Both the position numbers and the translations under genes were made by a program. Below are positions 36,013 to 44,781 of a stretch of DNA of 64,000 bases, piece by piece. Numbering within the stretch: the stretch's first letter is position 1; each line of letters opens with the position of its first letter. The notes under the pieces are model-generated. The model had not been told where the DNA came from. It saw nothing but the letters and a program-made list of their open reading frames with translations, and did not search any database. The DNA is from CAVVGZ01 sp963841845 (GTDB lineage Bacteria; Chloroflexota; Anaerolineae; Anaerolineales; Anaerolineaceae), in contig CAWJEG010000010.1 of NCBI GenBank assembly GCA_963841845.1, forward strand, positions 87,719 through 151,718, written 5' to 3'.

Positions 36013-36552
36013 CTAATCCTTTTTCAGCTCTTCGGGTAATTCCGGGATATTGAGCACCTGGCCGGGTTTTATCATGCCGGCATTGGGAATGGTTTCGATA
36101 TTGGCGGCATGAATGACTTCCCAATAAGGGCGGGTTGCATTGCCGTAATACTTCAGGGCAATATGACTGAGGGTTTCATCTGCCGCCACGGTATGCTCGG
36201 CAATAAACTTGGGTGTCTGTGCCGCAGCCTGCGCTGCTGCAGCAGCCTGGACTTTAATTTCAGCCCGTTTGCGATCTTCCTCTGCTTCTTTGAGGCGCGC
36301 CTCTGCCGCCCTTTGCTCTGCCAGAGCCTGCTCTTTTTTCCTGGCGGCTTCTTCTTCAAGCTGCTTTTGGACTTCTTCTTCAGTTTTTTCTTTGGCCATC
36401 TTGGCAGCCTGGGCATCCGCCATAGCTTTTAATTCTGCATCATGAGCGGCCTGCTTAGCGGCTGCTGCTGCTTCCTTCTCATCACGATTGGTTAAGGCAT
36501 CCATCGCTTTCTGGAATAAGCTTTTTTTCTTTTTTGGTTGTTCTGTTGGCAT
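36013..36552 (-). CDS. LysM-domain protein with long charged coiled coil
   Basis: A 179-residue protein. Residues ~25-110 are an uninterrupted Ala/Glu/Lys/Arg helix, a likely coiled coil. Residues ~117-172 are one LysM domain (HTVAADETLSHIALKYYGNA, ending IKPGQVLNIPE). There is no signal peptide or membrane segment, so despite the LysM it appears cytoplasmic, or it leaves by a route I cannot see. It is the first gene of a two-gene operon with the DhaL-like repeat protein. Intracellular LysM proteins of the BON/LysM (YgaU) type are known, so a peptidoglycan role should not be assumed. Confidence 0.85.
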   Translation of the reverse strand: MPTEQPKKKKSLFQKAMDALTNRDEKEAAAAAKQAAHDAELKAMADAQAAKMAKEKTEEEVQKQLEEEAARKKEQALAEQRAAEARLKEAEEDRKRAEIKVQAAAAAQAAAQTPKFIAEHTVAADETLSHIALKYYGNATRPYWEVIHAANIETIPNAGMIKPGQVLNIPELPEELKKD

Positions 36553-36750
36553 AGTAAAATCCTTTCTTGATATAACTACCTGAATATGTATAAAAAATTA
36601 ATTAAGGAAGAGGTGTTCAGCTATCCTTGTCACAAGATTAATGATACAGTAAACTCCGCCACATCACAAGTTTTTCAAATTTCAGCGGATTAGACCCTTC
36701 CCCTTTGAAATTTTTACGATCAACAAATTCAGACAAATGGGTATATCGTG

Positions 36751-38079
36751 TCACTCTGGATAGATCTGATCATACACCTGGGGGGCATATTTTCTGACCA
36801 TATCAGCATCAAGGGCATTTTTGGTACATATTTCAGCATACAAATCCACGCTGGGTCGCCGGATGCGCTGCTGCCCTTCGCCTAAACCCCATAAGCCAAA
36901 ACGCTGCGACCATCCACGCTCCCACTCAAAGTTATCCACCAGCGTCCAGTAAAAATACCCTTTGACCTGTACATCGTGGTTTAAATTGCGCCAGATTTTA
37001 TGCAGGTGTTCGATGATGTAGCGCGGGCGTAAGATATCGGTATCATCTTCCACACCATTTTCGGTGATCAGGACCGGCAGGTTGAATTTCTTTGCCCATT
37101 TGAGGGCTTCCCCAATACCACCAGGGAGGTTGGCAAGAAAACCTGTCGGACTGACCAGAGCACCTTCCGGAAATGAACGCCGGTGAAAGAAATCGGTCCG
37201 GGCGGCAGGTGCGAACTCCACCTGTTCCCCCGTGTAATAATTCAACCCAAAATAATCCTGGGTCCCGGCAGCCTCTTTGACCTGAACTGATTTAGTGAGG
37301 AAGCGCAGGCGGCCTGTTTGCAAGGCGGCCGGGAAGGCATCATTAAAATTACCGGAAACCAGGTTGGCCACAATCGAATCCGGGGGAAACCAGCTTCGTT
37401 TCGGCCAGAATGCACGGTAATGGATGCAGGTACCCACACGGGCTTGTTTCTGAATTTTGTGAATGGCATGATATGCGGCTGCATGGGCACGCACAAGGTT
37501 GGTGAGAACCCGGAAAGCGCTACCCAAGTCATTTTTACCAGGGGGAAAACCACCTCCCAGGTACCCGCCATATACATAGACATTGGGCTCATTAATGGTA
37601 AGCCACAGGCTGGTATATTCCTTCAGCGCCTCAACCGTCTTACTCACATACTTTTCAAATAACCCGGGTGAATCATCCATTTCCCAGCCGCCCATTTCAG
37701 CAAACCAGAGCGGATCGGTAAAGTGATGCAGGGTTACCAGGGGTGTCAGCTTGCGGTCGTACATCCCCCGCAAAATCCTGCGGTAGGTTTCCAGGGCGGC
37801 TTCATCCCAGCACCCTGGCTGCGGCTGGATGCGGCTCCATTCAATGGAGAGACGGTGGGCATTCTGGCCTGTCTCTGCGGCACGATCCAGGTCCTCTTTC
37901 CAGCGCCCTCCCCACCAGTTGCACGCCAGTCCGGCGCGGTCCCCGTTGATGATTCTGCCGGATTCCTGTTCCCAGGCATACCAGTTATTGTTGGTACTGC
38001 TGCCCTCCACCTGGTATGCAGAAGTGGCGGTACCCCACAAAAAACCGTGGGGGAATACAAAGGTGGCTTCTGGCGGCAT
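36751..38079 (-). CDS. bglA: GH1-family beta-glucosidase
   Basis: A 442-residue family 1 glycoside hydrolase, full length, no signal peptide, so cytoplasmic. The N-terminal signature FLWGTATSAYQVEG is present; the acid/base Glu is in TINEPNVYVYGG (about residue 170) and the nucleophile Glu in ITENGVEDD (about residue 350). The C-terminal WTLVDNFEWERGW closes the substrate pocket. It should hydrolyse beta-glucosides or related disaccharides taken up by the cell. No sugar transporter is adjacent and no regulator is visible. Confidence 0.95.
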   Translation of the reverse strand: MPPEATFVFPHGFLWGTATSAYQVEGSSTNNNWYAWEQESGRIINGDRAGLACNWWGGRWKEDLDRAAETGQNAHRLSIEWSRIQPQPGCWDEAALETYRRILRGMYDRKLTPLVTLHHFTDPLWFAEMGGWEMDDSPGLFEKYVSKTVEALKEYTSLWLTINEPNVYVYGGYLGGGFPPGKNDLGSAFRVLTNLVRAHAAAYHAIHKIQKQARVGTCIHYRAFWPKRSWFPPDSIVANLVSGNFNDAFPAALQTGRLRFLTKSVQVKEAAGTQDYFGLNYYTGEQVEFAPAARTDFFHRRSFPEGALVSPTGFLANLPGGIGEALKWAKKFNLPVLITENGVEDDTDILRPRYIIEHLHKIWRNLNHDVQVKGYFYWTLVDNFEWERGWSQRFGLWGLGEGQQRIRRPSVDLYAEICTKNALDADMVRKYAPQVYDQIYPE

Positions 38080-38279
38080 ATCCTACCTCCCGAATCGAAG
38101 CCTGGTGGTCATCCTGCCTGACAGGGAAATGATTGCAAGAGATACCAGGCATTCCTTAATGGATCACCTATAAATTTGGTGAATTGATAGTAATGGTACG
38201 GCAATTTCTTTCTTTTATTGCATTAAAATATACATGTAATCCAAACAATTGTATGCTATTCTATCTGGCGGCGGTAAAA

Positions 38280-38783
38280 ATGGAAAATCCTGGACAAGCA
38301 GAGCTGCTAAAAATGATATCGGAAAGACTGGAAGCCCGCCGCAAGGGAGAAAAGGCGGATTTGAATTTTTCTGGCAGTAATCTGAGCGGGGCTGATTTAA
38401 ACCTCTGGGATTTTTCAGCCTGTATCCTGGATGGTGCCAACCTGAGCGGGGCAAACTTAAGCCAGGCAAACATGGAAACTGCCAGCCTAAAAGGGGCAAA
38501 TTTACAGGGCGTCAAACTTAATTTTGCCCGTGTCCAGGAGGCGGATTTTTCAGGAGCCGATTTAGAGGGTGCCAGCCTTTGGCATACCCGCCTGGGTTTT
38601 GCTGTCCTGAGCGGGGCAAACCTGCAAAACGCCAACCTGCGCGGGGCAGAAATGCAGTATGCAGACCTCACTGGCGCCAATCTGAGCGGGGCTGATTTAA
38701 GTTATGCCGACCTGCGCGGGGCAAACCTGGAAGGCGCTGTCCTTACCAATACAAAGCAAGTCGGCACAAAAATGGGGTCCTGA
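38280..38783 (+). CDS. Pentapeptide-repeat protein
   Basis: About 167 residues. From residue ~25 on it is nearly all A(D/N)LxX repeats (GANLSGANLSQANMETASLK and so on), roughly 25 units, which form a right-handed square beta-helix. The frame is open 32 codons further upstream, but the ATG at 38280 (MENPGQAELL) gives a sensible amphipathic cap. No ribosome site is clear. Some such proteins protect DNA gyrase; most have no known role. Monocistronic. Not enough is visible to say more. Confidence 0.85.
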   Translation: MENPGQAELLKMISERLEARRKGEKADLNFSGSNLSGADLNLWDFSACILDGANLSGANLSQANMETASLKGANLQGVKLNFARVQEADFSGADLEGASLWHTRLGFAVLSGANLQNANLRGAEMQYADLTGANLSGADLSYADLRGANLEGAVLTNTKQVGTKMGS

Positions 38784-39408
38784 AAAGCAGGAAAAAAACC
38801 AAAAAATCCTTTAAAATCATCGTAACTGGCGGGTATCTGTTGTCCGTTGTTGGCAGGTATCTCTAAAAGGAATAATAAGACAACCAATTTTTTTCAATCC
38901 AAAAAGGGCGATGACCATCCCTGATAGTCAACTGCACAAGCACATAAGACGTGTTTGAACAACCCTTCCAAAAATGCCCGCCAGGTAGGCTTCTGCTTCT
39001 CTCAGCGATACCGAAGACCTAATGCCTCATCCATTTAAACCAAGGGCTCATCCAAATTGCTGCTCACTGCATACCCGACCTTTCCTCGCTGCGTGCTTAT
39101 GGTTTTGAGCCTGGAAAGTCCCCGGACTCAATTCGGATGTCCACATTCCCCATCATGCGTTTCTATTTAGATGAGTCATCCAATCCCTGTCCGGTCAATT
39201 TCACTAAATATACCTTTGGTAATGTACAATTGTTGCCGTGGATAATGGTCCTGCTCCTTTTTTTGGTATGTCAGATATCTAAAGGGATAAAGTGTTCCAC
39301 TCTTTTAAAATTTCGGAATAATTGTTTTGTAATCCAGGTAAAAGCATAAAAAATAGGATTAATACATACCTATTTATTTTATAAGGGAACAATATTAAAA
39401 GGATTCAC
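38784..39408. other. AT-rich gene-free interval
   Basis: About 625 bases before the alcohol dehydrogenase. The only open frame above 60 codons (39137-39349) has no ribosome site and an unlikely composition. No tRNA, hairpin with T run or repeat was found. Composition becomes more AT-rich from about 39.15 kb, continuing through the dehydrogenase. Confidence 0.45.
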
Positions 39409-40452
39409 ATGAAAAATCAATTAATGAAGGCCGGTATTTGGTATGCACCATATGATGTAAGAATAGAGGAAGTTCCCATTCCTGAAATTGATGATGATGG
39501 TGTGTTGATTAAAACGAGAGCAACCCTGACTTGTGGTACCGACGTTAAAACATACAAGAGAGGTCACCCGAATGTAAAACCAGGGCAATTTTTTGGGCAT
39601 GAAATTGCCGGGGACATCGTTGAGATTGGGAAAAATGTCACGGGATTCACCGTTGGAGACAGGGTTGTTACGCACAATACAGCTCCCTGTGGAAGATGTT
39701 TTTTTTGCAAAAGCGGCCGAAATGATGGGTTGTGTGAAGATAAAGCCTGGATTAAAGGCGGACATGCCGAGTACTGTGCTGTTCCCGGGCGCATTGTTAA
39801 GATAAACCTTTTTCACATACCGGATGACGTTTCGTATAAAGCAGCAGCATTGACTGAACCCTTCTCATGTGCAGTTTATGGCGCAGATATGACAAATATC
39901 TCATTTGATGACACAGTGGTGATCTTAGGGGCAGGTCCCATTGGTTTAATGATTGCCTTATTAATGAAAAAGAAAGGGGCAAGGGTTATTCATGCAGACT
40001 TTTCCAAGCCCAGGTTAGACATATCCAAAAAATTGGGAACAGACATAACCGTTAGCCTGGGTGGAGTAGAGGATCATGTAGCCAAAATCCGGGCACTAAC
40101 ACCTGATGGACGAGGGGCTGATGCGGTAATCGATGCCACAGGGATCCCAAAAGCATGGGAGAATGCTATCGGTATTGTGCGAAAAGCCGGTTTTGTTAAT
40201 TTATTTGGTGGGTGTGAACCGGGGACAAGCATTAATGTTGATACCTATCGTATTCATTACGATGGAATTACGATTACAGGATTCTTTCACACCACACCGA
40301 AACATGTGCAAATAGCAAACGATATGATTAACAGGCACGAAATCCCAGAGGATATATTTATAACAAAAGAATATCCTTTTGAGCAGTTGATAGAAGCCAT
40401 TGATGCACACGCAAATCAAGATGGTGTCAAGAATGCTCTGATATACAAGTAA
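39409..40452 (+). CDS. Zinc-dependent medium-chain alcohol/polyol dehydrogenase
   Basis: A 347-residue MDR enzyme. Catalytic zinc ligands are in TLTCGTDVKTY and FFGHEIAG; the structural zinc lobe has four Cys in APCGRCFFCKSGRNDGLC; the Rossmann motif is VVILGAGPIGLM. It resembles sorbitol/L-iditol and threonine dehydrogenases. The acidic residue after the second strand (HADFSKPRL) favours NAD. Codon choice is clearly more AT-rich than that of neighbouring genes, and it is flanked by two gene-poor stretches, consistent with a separate origin. No partner gene is adjacent. Confidence 0.88.
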   Translation: MKNQLMKAGIWYAPYDVRIEEVPIPEIDDDGVLIKTRATLTCGTDVKTYKRGHPNVKPGQFFGHEIAGDIVEIGKNVTGFTVGDRVVTHNTAPCGRCFFCKSGRNDGLCEDKAWIKGGHAEYCAVPGRIVKINLFHIPDDVSYKAAALTEPFSCAVYGADMTNISFDDTVVILGAGPIGLMIALLMKKKGARVIHADFSKPRLDISKKLGTDITVSLGGVEDHVAKIRALTPDGRGADAVIDATGIPKAWENAIGIVRKAGFVNLFGGCEPGTSINVDTYRIHYDGITITGFFHTTPKHVQIANDMINRHEIPEDIFITKEYPFEQLIEAIDAHANQDGVKNALIYK

Positions 40453-41139
40453 AAGGGGAGAAGCCATATGTCAGCTGCTTTAATAAGAGTAATTAATAGC
40501 AGTTTTTTTGGAATGTAAAACTTTGTGCCAAAGGGGGCGCGTATCAGGAGTACTGCCGGTACCATAAGTGCCAGACTGAAATGGGATGCGTTGATTGTAA
40601 TACCATGCTCAGCTTATCACGACGACAAAATGACTGAAGGATTTTATTTTGTCAGATTGGATAGGCAAAGTATTTGAGGGTAAAAGAAACCATGCATTGA
40701 ATTTGTATTACACATGAATATTCTTTAAAACGGAAAGATATTAATGGGTTAATTTAATCACTTTCCATTGGTTAAACGGTTGCGGCTTAACAGAAAGGTG
40801 TAGATTAAATTCTTCCAATAAATAGCGGGGTGATTCAGGTTATCAAGGAACTCCAATTGATTATGGCAGAAATCCACAAATGCCAAGGTTACCAGAAGGA
40901 GATGCCCCAATATTCGTTGAATATGAGGACAATTGCAATTCGCAACATCTCCAATCCAATAAATACGCGGTTGGCTATCTGTCTTCCTGAGTGTGTAGCA
41001 AGAAAATTCCAATTTTTTTGAAACCAACTCAGTAATTTCCCTCTTCTTTCCATGTTGGTATTAAAATAAGGCTGTCAAACAGGACAGCGACACCCTGCCC
41101 ATCACCAAACCCTTGACGGCTAACACTGCGGAGATAAAT
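40453..41139. other. AT-rich interval with a possible gene remnant
   Basis: About 690 bases. A 50-codon frame from a GTG at 40525 to the TGA at 40675 (ARLKWDALIVIPCSAYHDD in its middle) has coding-like composition but no ribosome site and matches nothing I know; it may be the tail of a lost gene. The rest holds no feature. Confidence 0.35.
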
Positions 41140-41895
41140 ATGACATCCAATTCTTACATTCCAGAAAGCGCAATTGCCATCACTGCCCATCCGGATGATG
41201 CAGAATTTTTATGTACGGGGACTATGGCACGCTGGGCTAGAGCCGGGTCGCGCTGCGCCTATATCCTGTGCACCAGCGGGGATGTCGGAATCGACGACAT
41301 CGGTTTAACCCGTGAAGAGGTGACCCGCATCCGCGAGGAAGAGGCAAAAATTGCTGCAAAGATCGCCGGTATCCAGGAAGTGGTCTTCCTGCGTGAGCCG
41401 GATGGACTGCTGGAAGCCAGCCTGGAATTACGCAAGAAACTGGTGCGTGAGATCCGCCGTTTTCGCCCTGAAGTAGTAATTTGCGGAGACCCTACGGCAT
41501 TCTTTATGAGCGAGGACTACATCAACCACCCCGACCACCGCGCCGCGGCACTGGCAAGCCTGGAGGCAGTCTTTCCAGCAGCCGGCCAGCCGCTGCTTTT
41601 TGCAGATTTGGAGAAAGAAGGGCTGCAAGCCCATAAACCGCGCAAGGTCTACATCATGGCTACTCTCCAACATGACCACTATGAAAGCATCGATGAAACG
41701 ATAGAGATCAAAATCAATGCCCTCCGGGCCCATAAAAGCCAGATGGGGGACTGGGACCCGGAAGAGAGAATGCGTGAATGGGGGGCTGAAACCGCACAAG
41801 GTAAAGAAATGCGTTACGCGGAAGCTTTCCGGGTGATAACCCTGGTGGACGACGAAAGCTGGGCAAAAAATCATCCCCAGCATAAACCCGGTTAG
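41140..41895 (+). CDS. PIG-L family (LmbE-like) deacetylase
   Basis: About 251 residues. The zinc motif AHPDDAEF near the N-terminus and the distal HPDHR complete the PIG-L metal site. Relatives remove N-acetyl groups from GlcNAc conjugates (for example in bacillithiol or mycothiol synthesis, or lipid-linked sugars). ATG at 41140 has GGAG six bases upstream and is preferred over the in-frame TTG at 41113. A terminator lies 75 bases past the stop. Substrate not determined. Confidence 0.88.
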   Translation: MTSNSYIPESAIAITAHPDDAEFLCTGTMARWARAGSRCAYILCTSGDVGIDDIGLTREEVTRIREEEAKIAAKIAGIQEVVFLREPDGLLEASLELRKKLVREIRRFRPEVVICGDPTAFFMSEDYINHPDHRAAALASLEAVFPAAGQPLLFADLEKEGLQAHKPRKVYIMATLQHDHYESIDETIEIKINALRAHKSQMGDWDPEERMREWGAETAQGKEMRYAEAFRVITLVDDESWAKNHPQHKPG

Positions 41896-41968
41896 GGAAA
41901 AATCACCGCCTTAGTTGTTCTTGCCTTGCCAGCAATTCATCCTTGAAAAAGGAACAGACGGGAATATT

Positions 41969-41996
41969 AAAACCTGTTGACCAGGCAGGTTTTTTT
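41969..41996 (+). terminator. Terminator overlapping the padR promoter
   Basis: AAAACCTG (41969-41976) pairs with CAGGTTTT (41986-41993), followed by further T residues. It should end the PIG-L transcript. Its loop contains the -35 box of the next promoter. Confidence 0.75.
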
Positions 41997-42022
41997 ATAC
42001 TATAATATTCAATAATTGAGTA
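41977..42022 (+). promoter_or_regulatory. padR promoter and probable PadR operator
   Basis: TTGACC (41977-41982) and a consensus TATAAT (42001-42006) are separated by 18 bp. The inverted repeat TATTCAA-TAA-TTGAGTA (42006-42022, one mismatch) covers the likely start site, as expected for autoregulation by the PadR protein encoded next. Confidence 0.7.
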
Positions 42023-42030
42023 TTCAAGGT

Positions 42031-42615
42031 ATGAGTATGCGGCAAAGAAAACATGCACTCCAGACAATTGATACCATCCTGCTTGGGCTGCTTTCCAGGC
42101 AGCGCATGCACGGCTATGACCTGTACAAAGAATTGGCCAGGCTGGAAGGCGTTGGCATGATCTGGCGTATCAAACAGAGCCTGGTATATGCCAATTTAGA
42201 CAAATTGGAAAGAGAAGGACTGCTGGAAGGGCAGCGGGTTCAGGCAGAGACCAGGCCGGACCGCAAGGAATACCAGCTCACCCCGGCTGGAAAAGAGGTT
42301 TTCCTGCGGTGGGTCAGCCACCCCGTACAACACGGGAGGGAAATGCGCCAGGATTTTCTGGCACGGCTATATTTTGCGCGCTTCATCAGCCATAAGACGG
42401 TCATGAATTTACTGGAGGGGCAGCGCTCAGCCTGTAAGCAGTGGCTGGAAGACTTCGATCTGGCGTATCCAAAATTGAATGACGATCAAGTCTTTGAAAA
42501 ACTTGTTATCCAGTTTCGTATCCAGCAAACAGATGCCATGCTTAAGTGGCTGGATACCTGTCAAAATCAGCTCATGCAGGAGATAGATTATGAAAAGACA
42601 AATAGCGGCATATAA
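42031..42615 (+). CDS. PadR-family transcriptional regulator
   Basis: About 194 residues: an N-terminal winged helix (ILLGLLSRQRMHGYDLYKEL, then QSLVYANLDKLEREGLLEGQ) and a C-terminal four-helix dimerisation domain typical of the Vir/AphA branch. ATG at 42031 or 42037. It is the first gene of an operon with a metal-chelate ABC importer whose binding-protein gene begins inside the padR end. It probably represses its own operon through the palindrome over its promoter; the inducer is unknown. Confidence 0.87.
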   Translation: MSMRQRKHALQTIDTILLGLLSRQRMHGYDLYKELARLEGVGMIWRIKQSLVYANLDKLEREGLLEGQRVQAETRPDRKEYQLTPAGKEVFLRWVSHPVQHGREMRQDFLARLYFARFISHKTVMNLLEGQRSACKQWLEDFDLAYPKLNDDQVFEKLVIQFRIQQTDAMLKWLDTCQNQLMQEIDYEKTNSGI

Positions 42616-43738
42616 AATCGTATTCCTGTCCCTGATGGTCCTATGCCTGGTCACCGCCTGCGGGGGACAGGCGTCCACCCCGATAACACAACAGGAATCC
42701 ATTAACACCACGCCCGAAGTGACACCGGCCAGTCCTGCTGAAGCAATAACCTTAACGGATGCGCTCGACAGGGTCGTTACCCTGGAAGAACCTCCCCGCC
42801 GCATTGCCCTGGCAGGGCGTTCGCTGGCCATTCTTGGAGATGCCGTATACCTGTTTCCTGAGGCAGTCGAACGCCTGGTGGTGACGGGCAAAGCCAGCCA
42901 GGACACAGCCCAGTTTGAAAGCCTGATTGACCCAGCCTATGCTGAAAAAGCCGTACTGGAATCAGAGGTAAGTGCCGAACAGGTTGCAGCATATAATCCG
43001 GACCTTGTTTTATTAAAAAGTTCCATGGCAGAAAGCCTGGGGACATCCCTGGAGACACTTGGCATTCCAGTGGTATATCTCGATTTTGAGACACCGCAGC
43101 AGTATGAACGAGATTTAACCAACCTGGGGATCCTCTTCCAAAATGAAGAAAGGGCTGCAGAATTAATCGCCTACTACCAGCAGCACTTGAATGAAGTCCA
43201 GGAACGGTTGGAAGATGTACCGGCAGAACAAAAACCGAAGGCGCTGCTCATCTATTACAATGACCGAGATGGAAGCATTGCTTATAATGTTCCGCCTATG
43301 AACTGGATTCAAACCCAGATGGTGGAAACCTCCGGGGCTGAACCGGTCTGGAAGGAAGCCCAACTTGGAAACGGCTGGACAAAAGTCAATTTTGAACAGA
43401 TAGCCGTTTGGGATCCGGAGCAGATTTACCTGGTGGCATACTTCAACAATCCCGAAGAAATCACTGCCAATTTAAAGAACGATCCCCAATGGCAGGAACT
43501 TACTGCCGTTAAGAACGGCAAACTATATGCCTTTCCCAAGGATTTCATCAGCTGGGACCAATCCAACCCGCGCTGGGTGCTGGGATTGATGTGGCTGGGC
43601 GCTACGGCCCACCCGGAACAATTTGCCGACTTCGACCTCCAGGAGGAAATGCGCTACTTTTTTGAGGATATCTACAAAATCAGCCCGGAAATTTACCGGG
43701 AGACGATCCTTCCCCGCCTGCAAGGAGATATAAACTGA
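42590..43738 (+). CDS. Metal-chelate (siderophore/cobalamin type) ABC binding lipoprotein
   Basis: A 382-residue class III binding protein (FhuD/BtuF fold). A lipoprotein signal (MVLCLVTACGG) and a Pro/Thr linker precede two lobes joined by a rigid helix; typical segments are VTLEEPPRRIALAG and QVAAYNPDLVLLKSS. It starts inside the end of padR with AGGAGA upstream, so the genes are translationally linked. The partner permease is FecCD type. Whether it binds a siderophore, haem or cobalamin cannot be read from the sequence; no cobalamin riboswitch is present. Confidence 0.87.
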   Translation: MKRQIAAYKIVFLSLMVLCLVTACGGQASTPITQQESINTTPEVTPASPAEAITLTDALDRVVTLEEPPRRIALAGRSLAILGDAVYLFPEAVERLVVTGKASQDTAQFESLIDPAYAEKAVLESEVSAEQVAAYNPDLVLLKSSMAESLGTSLETLGIPVVYLDFETPQQYERDLTNLGILFQNEERAAELIAYYQQHLNEVQERLEDVPAEQKPKALLIYYNDRDGSIAYNVPPMNWIQTQMVETSGAEPVWKEAQLGNGWTKVNFEQIAVWDPEQIYLVAYFNNPEEITANLKNDPQWQELTAVKNGKLYAFPKDFISWDQSNPRWVLGLMWLGATAHPEQFADFDLQEEMRYFFEDIYKISPEIYRETILPRLQGDIN

Positions 43739-43800
43739 CTCCACCCGGTATCGAATCCAGCCTCACACCCCGTAACGATATCCTGACCAATAAACTACCC

Positions 43801-44781
43801 TTGCAGAGAAAATTGACATTGGCATGGATTCTTCTTCTGGTTATCCTGGTTCTGTCGCTGTTTATCGGCCGTTATCCGGGCCTGCAGATGCTTTCCCCGT
43901 CTCTTTTCTTAGAGGATGAACTGGCACAGAAACTTGTGGTCAATTTGCGCCTGCCGCGGCTGCTCAGTGCCATGCTGCTGGGAATGTCCATCTCGGCAGC
44001 GGGCGCAGTTTTCCAGATGATATTCGGGAACCCGCTGGTTGAGCCGGGTTTCCTGGGTGTTTCCCAGGGAGCGGCATTTGGTGCGGCTTTAAGCATTCTC
44101 TTTTTAAGTGGTACCGCCTGGTTTAATCAAGGATCAGCGGTAGTATTCGCCCTGCTTGGCCTGGGATTTTCCTACTTTCTCGCCCACAGGGTCCGTTTCG
44201 GCGGCTGGGTGCTGCGCCTGGTTTTATCCGGAATTGCAGTATCGGCACTTTTCTCATCCGGACTGGGGGTGCTGAAATACCTGGCTGACCCACTCAGCCA
44301 GCTCCCGGAGATTACCTTCTGGCTGCTGGGAGGACTGAGCGGTGCGTCCTGGAAAGAATTGCAAAGCATCCTGCCCCTGGTGCTGGTTGGCCTGGTGGTG
44401 ATGTACCGCATGCGCTGGCGCTTAAATTTGCTCTCCCTGGAGGATGAGGTGGCTTCTTCCCTGGGAGTTGCCGTTACCCGTGAACGCACCCTGCTGCTGG
44501 CTGCCGCTGTAGGTGCAACAGCAGCCGTGATTTCAATATCCGGAATGGTAACCTGGGTTGGCCTGATCATACCCCACCTGGCGCGGCGTTTATTCGGCAC
44601 CAGCGGGCAGTTTTCCATTCCTGCGGCAATGGTTATGGGCGGCATCTTCACCGTAATATGTGATGACCTGGCGCGCACACTGCTCGCCGGAGAAATCCCT
44701 CTTGGCATCCTGACCTCCTTTATAGGGGCACTTTCCTTTATCGTTCTGATGGTCAATCGCCAGATCAAGGTGCAGCGATGA
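43801..44781 (+). CDS. FecCD-family ABC transporter permease
   Basis: A permease of at least 326 residues with about ten helices; typical segments are LRLPRLLSAMLLGMSISAAG and NPLVEPGFLGVSQGAAFGAA. Translation may begin at the TTG at 43801, which has no ribosome site. Alternatively it begins at a CTG at 43735, in the same open frame, which has a strong AAGGAG seven bases upstream and would add 22 residues. It overlaps the ATPase gene by four bases (ATGA). It is the channel of the PadR-linked importer. Confidence 0.9.
   Translation: MQRKLTLAWILLLVILVLSLFIGRYPGLQMLSPSLFLEDELAQKLVVNLRLPRLLSAMLLGMSISAAGAVFQMIFGNPLVEPGFLGVSQGAAFGAALSILFLSGTAWFNQGSAVVFALLGLGFSYFLAHRVRFGGWVLRLVLSGIAVSALFSSGLGVLKYLADPLSQLPEITFWLLGGLSGASWKELQSILPLVLVGLVVMYRMRWRLNLLSLEDEVASSLGVAVTRERTLLLAAAVGATAAVISISGMVTWVGLIIPHLARRLFGTSGQFSIPAAMVMGGIFTVICDDLARTLLAGEIPLGILTSFIGALSFIVLMVNRQIKVQR

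Noticed and set aside
39137..39349. 70-codon plus-strand frame
   Set aside because: No ribosome site, odd composition, no family resemblance.
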